Assembly (NCBI GenBank): GCA_017458225.1
Contig: JAFTFX010000031.1
Span: 17,784-81,783, forward strand
DNA: 64,000 nucleotides
Source: Prevotella sp.
GTDB lineage: Bacteria; Bacteroidota; Bacteroidia; Bacteroidales; Bacteroidaceae
Direction: 5' to 3'
Both the position numbers and the translations under genes were made by a program. Position 1 is the stretch's first letter, and every line of letters starts with the position of its first letter. The notes beneath the pieces were generated by a model. It was not told where the DNA came from and searched no databases. It was given only the letters and a program-made list of their open reading frames with translations. Below are positions 1-7,948 of the stretch, piece by piece.

Positions 1-1211
1 CCTTTTACATACTTTTCCGGGTGATCATGGTAGAACTTGTCAATGACATAGCTCACACCAATATTTGAACTCACCTCCAGCGTACGGGCCACATTGATGT
101 CGCCGTAGCCGCCGCGATACCAGTTGTGGTCTTTCATGTTGCTGCCGTGCATGTTCATAATGCCATTACCTGTGTGGATGACGAAACTGGTGTCAACCAC
201 ACCGTCGTCGAGTGCCACGAGGAACGAAGCAGTCTTGAATACTGATCCCGGCTCGCAACGGTAGCTGATGGCGTGGTTCACTGTCTCGTGGTATTCGCCG
301 TCTTCGCATTTTGTCATGTTGACGATGGCTTTTACGTCGCCCGTCTTCACCTCCATCAGAATCGCTACGCCCATCGAAGCATTGTCTTTCTTCAGCTCTT
401 CAACAAGTGCGCGCTCTGCCATGTCCTGCATACCAACATCAATAGTTGTCACGATGTCGGCACCGTCGATGGGCGGTGCCACGGTGACTTTCACAAACTT
501 GTTGCGCACTTTCTGGCGGTGTGCAATGCCATTTGTTCCGCGCAACACAGAGTCGTAAGACAACTCAATGCCGCACTTGGCAGAGTCTATGGCACCGAAC
601 ATGGTGCCAACGGTGCGCTGAGCCAGTGAACCGAACGGATGTCGACGGGCATTGTACTGCTCCACATGGAAGCCTCCCTTTCCGGGCGACAGGCATAAGA
701 TGGGAAGTTTGCTCACTTCCTTATAGGTTCCGTAGTCGATGCGTCGGGGCCAGATAGGCCAGTGGCGTGCACCCTTCGAACCGTCTTTCATCACCTTTTT
801 CTTGCCGGTCAGCAAGTGCTCTTTGAATTCTGCGGCTGTTCTGGAAGGGAATATCTCGTGCAGTCCGTTGCACAGGCTGTCAATGTTTTGTGCCCAAAGA
901 GTGTCCAGCTTGTTGATGGCAGCGGTGTCGACAGGTACGTCTTTTTGTTTGCCTGGCTGGAAGTCCATGAAGATTTTGTATTCAGGTATACTTGAGGCCA
1001 TGAGCTGACCATCGCAGCTCAGTATGTTGCCGCGTGCAGGCTTCTCGCTGATACTGTCGTTTTTCATCTTCGAGGCCACCTCATCCCAGTAGCTCTTCTC
1101 TACTGTCATGGTCTTGGCGGCCTTGAAAACAACAAGGATACCCACCAGACTCAAGATGCCTGCAATGGCCAAATAGCGAGGTAAAACTTTTTTGTTTTCG
1201 AACTTGCTCAT
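1..1211 (-). CDS. ftsI: Penicillin-binding protein, FtsI/PBP3-type transpeptidase (partial, runs off left edge)
   Basis: Class B penicillin-binding protein that cross-links septal peptidoglycan in the periplasm. About 403 codons are present and the C-terminus lies outside the window. The start is ATG at 1211 (MSKFENKK), followed by one N-terminal membrane segment (about residues 13-33) and a dimerisation/pedestal region. The catalytic SxxK motif is seen as EPGSVFK with the serine near residue 323, and the SxN motif as SSN near residue 381. The KTG motif would lie beyond the edge. It follows mraZ, rsmH and ftsL on the same strand, the usual division-cluster order. It could be one of the sporulation or elongation class B PBPs, but position directly after ftsL favours FtsI. 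Confidence 0.93.
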   Translation of the reverse strand, partial: MSKFENKKVLPRYLAIAGILSLVGILVVFKAAKTMTVEKSYWDEVASKMKNDSISEKPARGNILSCDGQLMASSIPEYKIFMDFQPGKQKDVPVDTAAINKLDTLWAQNIDSLCNGLHEIFPSRTAAEFKEHLLTGKKKVMKDGSKGARHWPIWPRRIDYGTYKEVSKLPILCLSPGKGGFHVEQYNARRHPFGSLAQRTVGTMFGAIDSAKCGIELSYDSVLRGTNGIAHRQKVRNKFVKVTVAPPIDGADIVTTIDVGMQDMAERALVEELKKDNASMGVAILMEVKTGDVKAIVNMTKCEDGEYHETVNHAISYRCEPGSVFKTASFLVALDDGVVDTSFVIHTGNGIMNMHGSNMKDHNWYRGGYGDINVARTLEVSSNIGVSYVIDKFYHDHPEKYVK

Positions 1212-1262
1212 CTCCTAATCTCCTAATCTTCCAGTCTCCTAAACTTCTAAACTCCTTCACTC
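1212..1262. repeat. Short-word repeat between ftsL and ftsI
   Basis: The 59-bp gap between ftsL and ftsI is filled by imperfect copies of an 8-bp word. Read on the minus strand it is TTAGGAGA or TTTAGGAG or TTAGAAG, repeated about five times and ending right at the ftsI ATG. The AGGAGA part could act as a ribosome-binding purine tract, but the reiteration looks like slippage growth. Confidence 0.6.
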
Positions 1263-1270
1263 TACGCACG

Positions 1271-1714
1271 TCATTTCCCCTCGCGTACATATATTTTATA
1301 TGGGGGTTGATTGCTGGCATGCAGCATGCTGTCCTTGTTGGCCCGCAGAATCTCGAGTACTTGACTTTCACGACACCGCTCAGTCAGGTTGCTTGAACTC
1401 GACAGAGCCTTGTATTTTGCATCGGTCAGCTCGCTTTCCAGTTGTGCAATGTCAATCATGTCTTGTTGGCATTGGTATCTGAAAGCCACATAGACGGTCA
1501 GAAACAGAGCAATGAGCAGACATAGCCACACCTGTCGTCTCACCATCTGTGCCGATAGGATGTCGCCGCCAAGAATTTTTCGCAATGTCAGAGTACTGGC
1601 AGGTGCGTCATCGTCCTCGGTGACGCTCTGTTTCAGTTGCTGAAGAGTTGAAGTTTCCTGCGCCTCTTCTGCATTCATCTGCTCTTGTTCCTTGTCAATG
1701 TCTTTTTTGCTCAT
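1271..1714 (-). CDS. ftsL: FtsL-like division protein
   Basis: Small bitopic membrane protein of the divisome that, in known systems, forms a complex with the FtsB/DivIC and FtsQ proteins. It has 147 residues: a charged cytoplasmic N-terminus rich in Glu/Asp/Gln (residues 1-55), one hydrophobic segment (about 61-80, WLCLLIALFLTVYVAF) and a short periplasmic part with heptad-like leucines suitable for a coiled coil. Sequence similarity in this family is low, so the call rests on size, topology and position between rsmH (13 bp upstream) and ftsI. Start ATG at 1714. Confidence 0.75.
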   Translation of the reverse strand: MSKKDIDKEQEQMNAEEAQETSTLQQLKQSVTEDDDAPASTLTLRKILGGDILSAQMVRRQVWLCLLIALFLTVYVAFRYQCQQDMIDIAQLESELTDAKYKALSSSSNLTERCRESQVLEILRANKDSMLHASNQPPYKIYVREGK

Positions 1715-1726
1715 TTCCTTTTGTCG

Positions 1727-2677
1727 TTATTCTTGCGTCTTTTCTGCGATTCTCAGTTTTGCACTTCTGCTGCGAGGGTTGCGCTGTACCTCTTCTGCTG
1801 AGGGCTCAATAATCTTGTTGTTCACCGTTCTCAGCGGTGCCTTGCTGCGCCCGAAGAAATCCTGTTCCACCTTTCCCTCTGCGTTGCCGGCGCGCATCAT
1901 GTTCTTGACGATGCGATCCTCCAGCGAGTGATAAGTAATCACGCTCAGTCGGCCACCGGGCTTGAGCAGTTGCTGTGCGCCGTATAGCATCTCCTTCAGA
2001 GCTTGCATCTCGTGGTTCACCTCGATGCGGAGTGCCTGAAACAGCCGTGCCATGTCTTTCTTCAATTGAGAATTTGTAATTGACAATTGAGAATTGTCTT
2101 CAGCAGTGGCCTCTATGCCCAGTGCCATCAGCAGGTCGCCCGTAGTGCTGATGCGCTTGTTCGCACGGGCTTTCGCGATGCTCTTGGCTATGCGGCGGGC
2201 CTGTTTCAGTTCTCCGTAGAGGTAGAATACGTCGGCCAGTTGCTCTTCGCTGTAGTCGTTCAGCACGTCGGCTGCCGTCGTACCCGCCCGTTTGTTCATG
2301 CGCATGTCGAGAGGCGCGTCAAAGCGGAATGAGAATCCTCGGGTCTCATCGTCGAAGTGATGGCTCGAAACACCCAGGTCGGCCAGCAGCCCGTCTATAT
2401 GATCCACCTCGTAGTAGCGCATCCAGTTCTTGATATATCTAAAGTTGCTACGGACGAAGGTAAATCTATCATCGTCAACAATATTTTTTTCAGCGTCGGC
2501 ATCTTGGTCGAAACTGTACAGTCGACCGTTCGGTCCCAGATGCTTCAATATTTCGCGTGAGTGGCCGCCGCCACCGAAAGTTGCATCCACATAGATACCG
2601 CTTGGCAGGATGTTCAATCCGTCAATGCTTTCCCGCAGGAGTACGGGAACGTGATATGTTTCAGCAGTGGTTATCAT
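1727..2677 (-). CDS. rsmH: 16S rRNA (cytosine-1402-N4)-methyltransferase RsmH (MraW)
   Basis: Cytoplasmic SAM-dependent methyltransferase that modifies C1402 of 16S rRNA in the ribosomal P site. The 316-residue protein starts HVPVLLRESIDGL and has the SAM-binding loop DATFGGGGHS, the DLGVSS motif and the C-terminal ITYHSLEDRIVK and NPRSRSAKLR motifs typical of the family. It follows mraZ by 9 bp and precedes ftsL. One oddity: about residues 194-205 (NSQLSITNSQL) are encoded by a short interspersed repeat inserted in frame between the helical insert and the FQALRIEVN motif (see the repeat at 2063). Length is normal for the family apart from that insertion. Confidence 0.97.
   Translation of the reverse strand: MITTAETYHVPVLLRESIDGLNILPSGIYVDATFGGGGHSREILKHLGPNGRLYSFDQDADAEKNIVDDDRFTFVRSNFRYIKNWMRYYEVDHIDGLLADLGVSSHHFDDETRGFSFRFDAPLDMRMNKRAGTTAADVLNDYSEEQLADVFYLYGELKQARRIAKSIAKARANKRISTTGDLLMALGIEATAEDNSQLSITNSQLKKDMARLFQALRIEVNHEMQALKEMLYGAQQLLKPGGRLSVITYHSLEDRIVKNMMRAGNAEGKVEQDFFGRSKAPLRTVNNKIIEPSAEEVQRNPRSRSAKLRIAEKTQE
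2063..2097. repeat. Short repeat inserted in frame inside rsmH
   Basis: Two copies of CAATTGAGAATT(T)G separated by TAATTGA. Read on the coding strand they give the peptide NSQLSITNSQL. The word is AT-rich, near-palindromic and unlike the surrounding GC-richer codons, so it looks like an insertion that kept the frame. Confidence 0.75.
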
Positions 2678-2686
2678 TATGTAGCG

Positions 2687-3136
2687 TTATTCTTGCTTGC
2701 TCATGATCGCTTTCAAGCGAGCGGCAAAGTCGGTCTGTGACAGGAATGGCTTTTCAGTCTTCTCAGCGGCCCAGATCTCAATGGTGTCGTTCATGCCGAT
2801 GAAGCGAACGGCTTGGTCAATGCCGGCGGCCTGTTGTAGTCGACGGGAAATCAGAAAGCGGCCGTTGCCGTCGAGCGACAGTATCTCGGCTTGGGCCATG
2901 AATTCGCGAAGCACCATCTGCTCGTCCTCGTCCCATTCAGACACCTTTGCCGTTATCTCGTCAAGACGGCGGTTCCATGCACTCTCAGGATAGAGCACCA
3001 GACATTTTCCATGCACATCAGTGCGCAGCACCAACTGCTCCTCGCCAGCAGCTTGCAACTGCTTGCGGAAGGTGGCGGGCAGGAAAACACGTCCCTTAGC
3101 GTCGGTCTTGGCTTCTATATTACCTAAAAATCGCAT
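2687..3136 (-). CDS. mraZ: Transcriptional regulator MraZ
   Basis: DNA-binding regulator at the head of the division/cell-wall cluster; in E. coli it represses its own operon. The 149-residue protein has two SpoVT/AbrB-like repeats: residues 1-60 with MRFLGNIEAKTDAKGRVFLPATFRK, given here only as the short motif DAKGRVFLP, and a second half with LDGNGRFLISRRL. I start it at the ATG at 3136. A longer frame reaches 3211 but would run through the operator repeats, and MRFLGN matches the family's N-terminus and its usual ~150 residues. The rsmH start lies 9 bp downstream. Autoregulation is supported by the operator at 3184-3208. Confidence 0.95.
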   Translation of the reverse strand: MRFLGNIEAKTDAKGRVFLPATFRKQLQAAGEEQLVLRTDVHGKCLVLYPESAWNRRLDEITAKVSEWDEDEQMVLREFMAQAEILSLDGNGRFLISRRLQQAAGIDQAVRFIGMNDTIEIWAAEKTEKPFLSQTDFAARLKAIMSKQE

Positions 3137-3183
3137 GCGAACTATAAATAAGAAGAATCTTCGGTGCAAAGTTATATATTTTC

Positions 3184-3208
3184 CCCCACAATCCCCCACA
3201 ACTCCCCA
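3184..3208 (-). promoter_or_regulatory. MraZ operator: three TGGGG repeats spaced 10 bp
   Basis: On the minus strand TGGGG occurs at 3208-3204, 3198-3194 and 3188-3184, separated by exactly 5 bases each time (10-bp period), 48 bp upstream of the mraZ ATG. The E. coli MraZ site is known as TGGGN repeats with 5-nt spacers, so the match in word, spacing and position is direct. Confidence 0.85.
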
Positions 3209-3270
3209 CAAATTTTGTATTAAAAATACTAAAAAGATAGATTTTCTGTGATTAATTAAAAGAATTGTCG

Positions 3271-3278
3271 TATTTTTG
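3271..3278 (+). promoter_or_regulatory. -7 box TATTTTTG
   Basis: Matches the Bacteroidetes TAnnTTTG -7 element, followed by CA, 27 bp upstream of the acyltransferase ATG at 3305. No clear -33 TTTG is seen. Confidence 0.5.
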
Positions 3279-3304
3279 CAATCCCTAAATGTGAATATGG
3301 CATC

Positions 3305-4135
3305 ATGGAGGTAATAACCGAGAAAACAATTGACATTAAGAAAATACTAAAGAGCAAGATGGGGTCGAAGGCAAAATGGGTGCCTTCTCCTGTTGTTTGT
3401 TGGCTCAGACATATCATTCACGAGGATTTTCTTAATACATTCCTATGGCAGGCTCGCGACTTGAAAGGCACACCGTGGCTGGAAGCTTGTCTGGAGTATC
3501 AGGGAGTAACTCTTGAAGTTGAAGGTCTTGAGAATCTTCCTTCAAAAGATGATCCTAAGCGATATACTTTTGTTTCCAATCACCCTTTGGGCGGTATTGA
3601 CGGCGTGGCTATCGGCTCAGTGATAGGTAAGCACTATGACGATAATTTCCGTTATTTAGTCAACGATTTGCTGATGAATCTGCCTGGTCTGGCGCCACTC
3701 TGTATTCCCATTAACATGACGACTAAGAAAAGCCGTTCCTTCCCAGAAGTGATAGAGGCTGGTTTCCAGAGCAATCACCATATATTGATGTTTCCTGCCG
3801 GCCTGTGTTCCCGTCGGCGCAACGGCATTATTCGTGACTTGCCGTGGAAGAAGACGTTCATCTCGAAGAGCGTGGAGTATCAGCGCGATGTGGTTCCCAT
3901 TTATTTTGAGGGCCAGAATAGCAATTTCTTCTATCGCCTTTCCAATTTCAGCGACCGCTATGTGAAGAAAATAAATTTAGCCATGCTCTTCCTGGTCGAT
4001 GAAATGTACAAAAACAATGGTAAAACCTTCCGTATAAAATTTGGGAAGCCCATTCCCTGGCAGACCTTCGATCAGTCAAAATCGCCGATGGAATGGGCAG
4101 AATTTGTAAAAAATAAAGTCTATTCTCTATCATAG
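3305..4135 (+). CDS. Lysophospholipid-type O-acyltransferase (GlsA/OlsA-like)
   Basis: Probable membrane-associated acyltransferase that adds the second, ester-linked acyl chain to an N-acyl amino acid, giving glycine/ornithine-type aminolipids. The 276-residue protein carries the acyltransferase block SNHPLGGIDG (an H-x5-D variant of HX4D, near residue 92), a PLCIPIN segment and FPAGLCSRRRNG in place of the usual FPEG block. The next gene, 6 bp downstream, is a GNAT-fold N-acyltransferase of the OlsB type, which is the pairing known for Bacteroides glsA and glsB. Substrate is inferred from context. A plain 1-acylglycerol-3-phosphate acyltransferase is the alternative. Confidence 0.8.
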   Translation: MEVITEKTIDIKKILKSKMGSKAKWVPSPVVCWLRHIIHEDFLNTFLWQARDLKGTPWLEACLEYQGVTLEVEGLENLPSKDDPKRYTFVSNHPLGGIDGVAIGSVIGKHYDDNFRYLVNDLLMNLPGLAPLCIPINMTTKKSRSFPEVIEAGFQSNHHILMFPAGLCSRRRNGIIRDLPWKKTFISKSVEYQRDVVPIYFEGQNSNFFYRLSNFSDRYVKKINLAMLFLVDEMYKNNGKTFRIKFGKPIPWQTFDQSKSPMEWAEFVKNKVYSLS

Positions 4136-4141
4136 CAAGAC

Positions 4142-5134
4142 ATGGAACAACCCATTATCGCCCCCATACCTGTAGATATGCTCAAGCGGGAACTGACCCC
4201 TGAGCGCCAGTTGCGAATGACCAATAAGAGCCATAACGAAATCTATATTGTGACGGCTCACAATGCTCCTAATGTGATGCGTGAAATTGGCCGACTGCGT
4301 GAGATTGCTTTCCGCGAGGCCGGCGGAGGAACGGGAAAGGAATGCGATATTGATGAATTCGACACATGTGAGAACTGCTATAAGCAGCTTATAGTGTGGA
4401 ATCCTGAGGCCAATGAGATTATTGGTGGCTACCGCTATCTGGAGGGAACGAAATGGGAGATGGATGAACACGGGCAGCCCAAACTGGCAACCAGCCACAT
4501 GTTCCACTTCTCTGAGAAGTTCTTGCGCGACTATATGCCTTACACCATCGAGCTGGGCCGTTCTTTTGTCTCGCTGCCCTACCAGTCATCGCGCATGGGC
4601 GCTAAAAGCCTGTTTGCCTTGGATAATTTGTGGGATGGCTTGGGTGCACTAACTGTCATCATGCCCAACGTGAAATACTTCTTCGGTAAGATGACCATGT
4701 ATCCCAGCTATATACGTGAGGGCCGCGACATGATTCTCTATTTTCTGAAGAAGCATTTCGATGACAAGGAGAACCTTGCCATCCCGATGAAACCGCTGAA
4801 AATTGAGACTGATGAGGCTGAACTGGCCAAAATGTTCTGCGAAGATGACTTCCGTGCAGACTATCGCATTCTGAACCGTGAGGTGCGCCGTTTGGGCTAT
4901 AATATTCCGCCGCTGGTGAATGCCTATATGAACCTGTCGCCCACCATGAAACTCTTTGGCACAGCTATCAACTATGGCTTTGGCGATGTCGAGGAGACAG
5001 GCATCTTGATTGCAATGGACGAGGTGTTAGAGGAGAAGCGTGTCCGCCACATCGACTCTTTCATTAAAGAGCACCCCGAAGCACTCAAGATTACGAGTGG
5101 TGCCGGAAAGGTAATCTATCGCGACAACTATTGA
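4142..5134 (+). CDS. GNAT-fold N-acyltransferase (GlsB/OlsB-like)
   Basis: Likely transfers a 3-hydroxy fatty acyl group from acyl-ACP to an amino acid nitrogen, the first step of glycine/ornithine lipid synthesis. The 330-residue protein has an OlsB-type core: REIGRLREIAFREAGGGTG near the N-terminus (quoted here as its key part), IIGGYRYLEG, and IELGRSFVSLPYQ with FALDNLWDGLG, all hallmarks of this acyltransferase family. The C-terminal 100 residues hold a more helical extension. It is 6 bp behind the O-acyltransferase gene and surely co-transcribed. Which amino acid is used cannot be read from sequence; glycine is the known one in Bacteroides. Confidence 0.82.
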   Translation: MEQPIIAPIPVDMLKRELTPERQLRMTNKSHNEIYIVTAHNAPNVMREIGRLREIAFREAGGGTGKECDIDEFDTCENCYKQLIVWNPEANEIIGGYRYLEGTKWEMDEHGQPKLATSHMFHFSEKFLRDYMPYTIELGRSFVSLPYQSSRMGAKSLFALDNLWDGLGALTVIMPNVKYFFGKMTMYPSYIREGRDMILYFLKKHFDDKENLAIPMKPLKIETDEAELAKMFCEDDFRADYRILNREVRRLGYNIPPLVNAYMNLSPTMKLFGTAINYGFGDVEETGILIAMDEVLEEKRVRHIDSFIKEHPEALKITSGAGKVIYRDNY

Positions 5135-5172
5135 TATCAGCCGAAAATGTTTTTTTGATGTAAGCTGGAGTC

Positions 5173-6249
5173 CTATTTCGGTTGTTCGGCTTCAAATCTG
5201 TCGATGGCTCCGGTCAGCGTGTTGAGCCACAGGTGTGTAGCGTAGTGCTTGTTGAACAGTTCGCCACTCAGCAGTTCCACATTGCCGAATTGCCCTGCAG
5301 GAAATTCTTTCTTTGACAAGACGTTCCGTCCTTGGTAGATGGTAGCTCGCATGCGTCCGGCTACATTGATGTAGACACCGCTCTCTGGTTGTTTCTTTTT
5401 CTTGGCGTTTGGAATCTCGCTGACGGGTGGAACCGTTTTCAAGTCTTCCACGGTGATGTAGTATGGTTCGCCCGACAGGTCGTCGGCATCCACCATTCCC
5501 CTTCTTTGCGACAGTCGGAACAGTACTTGTTTGTCCATTGCTCCGTCAGGAATCACGGTGAGAACGACCTCTGTGGTGTCTTTCACCGTTGTGCCGGCAA
5601 ACAGTTGTGTCAGTGCACGATCTTGTTGCTCCAGCCGGTCCAGCATCATCTTCATTTGTGCCCCGTCGTTGGGCATGAAGTCAGCTTGTCCTTTGATCAG
5701 CAGATTTCTGTTCTCGCGCAAATCGTAGATTTCACGGGCAGTAAGCTCCGCCATTTTTGCCGAGCTGCCGGCAGCAATGATTTCCTCGTTCATGAATTGT
5801 CGTGGATTCAAGGGCTTTTCTTTTGGAGAAGCCTTGAAGGGTGCAGGCAGTTCTTGATCCTTCCCCTGCGCATTGATGGCCAGTAAGCGTCCGTCTTCAC
5901 TCAGTGAGAAGTTGGCAGCCACGGTCTTTGCGTTGAACTTCACTACGTATGCCTTCGTCGTGTCGGCCACGGCAAAGGGCGTTTGGCTGACGCTGACAAC
6001 CCTATAGGTGGTGCTGGGCTCTTGCGATACGTCCTTCAAGCGCAGGTAGCGCATGGCATAGTTGCTGAAGTCGCCTGGCGTATAGACGCTTTTCTCAATC
6101 AGTATGTTCACCTGTATGGCCGTCTTTGGCAGGAAGTAGACGGCTCCTTCGGCAGTAATGCCTGGACGATAGTCGGTAAGAACTGTTTGAGCCATGCTGG
6201 CAGACAGTCCGCAGCAGCAAAATAGTAAGGCGAAGACTTTTCTTTTCAT
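5173..6249 (-). CDS. DUF4831 family exported protein
   Basis: Function unknown. The protein has 358 residues from the ATG at 6249, beginning MKRKVFALLFCCCGLSASMAQ, a good Sec signal peptide. A longer frame starts at 6303, but its extra codons read through a tandem copy of the nnr 3' end, so I reject that start. The mature part begins with TDYRPGITAEGAVYFLPKT and is rich in beta-strand-like segments, as expected for DUF4831 proteins of Bacteroidetes. It is followed by no partner in the same direction and converges with the acyltransferase pair. It may belong to the nnr transcript, whose stop is 83 bp upstream. Confidence 0.75.
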   Translation of the reverse strand: MKRKVFALLFCCCGLSASMAQTVLTDYRPGITAEGAVYFLPKTAIQVNILIEKSVYTPGDFSNYAMRYLRLKDVSQEPSTTYRVVSVSQTPFAVADTTKAYVVKFNAKTVAANFSLSEDGRLLAINAQGKDQELPAPFKASPKEKPLNPRQFMNEEIIAAGSSAKMAELTAREIYDLRENRNLLIKGQADFMPNDGAQMKMMLDRLEQQDRALTQLFAGTTVKDTTEVVLTVIPDGAMDKQVLFRLSQRRGMVDADDLSGEPYYITVEDLKTVPPVSEIPNAKKKKQPESGVYINVAGRMRATIYQGRNVLSKKEFPAGQFGNVELLSGELFNKHYATHLWLNTLTGAIDRFEAEQPK

Positions 6250-6287
6250 ATAGATGTATTCCTTATGTTCCTTTTTTTGTTTTTTTT

Positions 6288-6345
6288 TCAGCCTGATGAG
6301 CATTCTTTTTTAGTCTGATGAGTATTCTTTTTTAGTTTTTCAGCC
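6288..6345. repeat. Tandem copies of the nnr 3' end
   Basis: The last coding bases of nnr (CATCAGGCTGAAAAA on the minus strand) are followed by two further imperfect copies (CATCAGACTAAAAAAG and CATCAGGCTGAAAAA) at about 22-24 bp spacing, filling the gap to the DUF4831 gene. Confidence 0.65.
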
Positions 6346-7846
6346 TGATGAATGCCTTGGGCAGATAGTTGATCAGGTCGCTGGCAATCAGACTCTCCTG
6401 TCCCAACTCGCGTGCAGCCAGGTCGCCGGCCAGTCCGTGCAGATAGACTCCCAGGACGCAGGCCACCTGTCGGTCGTAGCCATTGGCCAGCAGACCGGTG
6501 ATGATGCCTGTCAGCACGTCGCCGCTGCCGGCTGTTGCCATGCCGGCATTGCCCGTGGTATTGAAGACGATGTGTCCGTCGGGCATGCAGATGGCGGTGT
6601 GCTGTCCTTTCAGGATGACGTAGCCCTGCAGTCGTTCTGCCAGTTCGCGTGCTTTGGTCAGACGCTCATAAGAGTCAACGCATTTTCCTTCAATCCGTTC
6701 CAGTTCTTTGGGATGCGGTGTCAGAATGATACCCTTGGGCAGTTGTTGCAGCCAAGCCCGTCGGTTAGCCAGGATGTTCAGTGCGTCAGCGTCGACCACC
6801 AGTGGGCACTGTGTGCGTCGCAGCTGGGCTATCAGCGTGATTGATGTCTGTTCGCTGGTGCCCAGTCCCGGTCCGATGCCCACCGCCTGATAGTCTTCTG
6901 TGGGTACACCCTCGCTGAAGGTGGTCTCTTCGTGGTCTATGCTGACGATAGCTTCCGGTACGGCAGTCTGTATGATGGGCACATTGCGTTTGGGCGTGTG
7001 CAGCGTCACCTTGCCCACGCCAGATCGCAGACAGGCTTTCGTTGCCAGGATGGCAGCACCAGCCATGCCGTAGCTGCCGGCAATGATCAGTGCATGTCCC
7101 ATCTCGCCTTTGTGGGCGAAGCGGTTGCGTGGCCTGAGCAGTTGTCTCATCTGCTCTTCTTCCAGCAATGTGTAGTGGGCATCCATCTTGTTGATGCCTT
7201 CCTGGCTGAGGCGTATGTCGAGAATGCGCAGTTGTCCGATGTAAGCCTGGTTCTCGGCGAAGAGGAACGACAACTTGATATGTCCGAGCGTTAAGGTCTG
7301 GGTAGCGCGGATGATGTTGGCGCTGACGTTGTAGGTGTTGTCTTCCGTCATCAGCCCCGATGGTACGTCGATGCTGACGACATCGGCCTTCGAGGCGTTG
7401 ATATATTTCACCAGCGCGGCAAAGCCGCCGGCCAGCGGCTTGTTCAGCCCCGAGCCGAACAGTCCGTCGACCACCAGCATGCCCTGTTCCAGTTTGGGCG
7501 GGTCGAACTCTTGTGTGATTTCAGTCAGCAGGGGCATGCCCTTCTTGTCGCACAGGCGTTTTTTGTTTTCTGTGCAGTCGGCCGACAGGTGTCCTGTGAT
7601 ATTGAAGAGATAGGTCTGCACCTGATAGTCCTGTTCTATCAGCATACGGGCAACGGCCATTGCGTCGCCGCCATTGTTGCCCGGTCCGGCAAAGACCACC
7701 ACGGGTACTGTTCTGGGCCATCGTTCGGTGATGGCTCTTGTCAGTGTGCGTGCTGCCCGCTCCATTAAATCAATCGACTTGATGGGTTCGTGCTCAATGG
7801 TGTATTTGTCCAGTTCGCGTATCTGGGTGCTCGTAAATATCTTCAT
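6332..7846 (-). CDS. nnr: Bifunctional NAD(P)H-hydrate epimerase / ADP-dependent dehydratase
   Basis: Repairs hydrated NADH and NADPH in the cytoplasm. The 504-residue protein is the usual two-domain form. The N-terminal YjeF epimerase domain (about 1-215) shows VVVFAGPGNNGGDAMAVAR. The C-terminal ribokinase-like dehydratase (about 225-500) shows GMAGAAILA, GPGLGTSEQ, VVDADALNIL, TPHPKELERI and TGNAGMATAGSGDVLTG; each is a family motif. Start ATG at 7846 is preceded by a -7 box at 7855-7862, so the leader would be very short. Downstream on the same strand is DUF4831. Confidence 0.95.
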   Translation of the reverse strand: MKIFTSTQIRELDKYTIEHEPIKSIDLMERAARTLTRAITERWPRTVPVVVFAGPGNNGGDAMAVARMLIEQDYQVQTYLFNITGHLSADCTENKKRLCDKKGMPLLTEITQEFDPPKLEQGMLVVDGLFGSGLNKPLAGGFAALVKYINASKADVVSIDVPSGLMTEDNTYNVSANIIRATQTLTLGHIKLSFLFAENQAYIGQLRILDIRLSQEGINKMDAHYTLLEEEQMRQLLRPRNRFAHKGEMGHALIIAGSYGMAGAAILATKACLRSGVGKVTLHTPKRNVPIIQTAVPEAIVSIDHEETTFSEGVPTEDYQAVGIGPGLGTSEQTSITLIAQLRRTQCPLVVDADALNILANRRAWLQQLPKGIILTPHPKELERIEGKCVDSYERLTKARELAERLQGYVILKGQHTAICMPDGHIVFNTTGNAGMATAGSGDVLTGIITGLLANGYDRQVACVLGVYLHGLAGDLAARELGQESLIASDLINYLPKAFIRLKN

Positions 7847-7854
7847 AGCGTCGA

Positions 7855-7862
7855 CAAAAATA
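7855..7862 (-). promoter_or_regulatory. -7 box TATTTTTG for nnr
   Basis: TATTTTTG on the minus strand, 8 bp upstream of the nnr start codon. The very short distance implies a near-leaderless mRNA, or that the box is a chance match. Confidence 0.35.
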
Positions 7863-7948
7863 CAAAACTTTTGTAATAATAGGAAACAATTGGACTTTAA
7901 AAAATGTTTTTTGACACGTTTTTTGTCCGCATGTTGACAAATCTGTTT

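Noticed and set aside
3137-3211. 25-codon N-terminal extension of MraZ
   Set aside because: It would translate the TGGGG operator repeats, and MraZ proteins start at the MRFLGN-type sequence.
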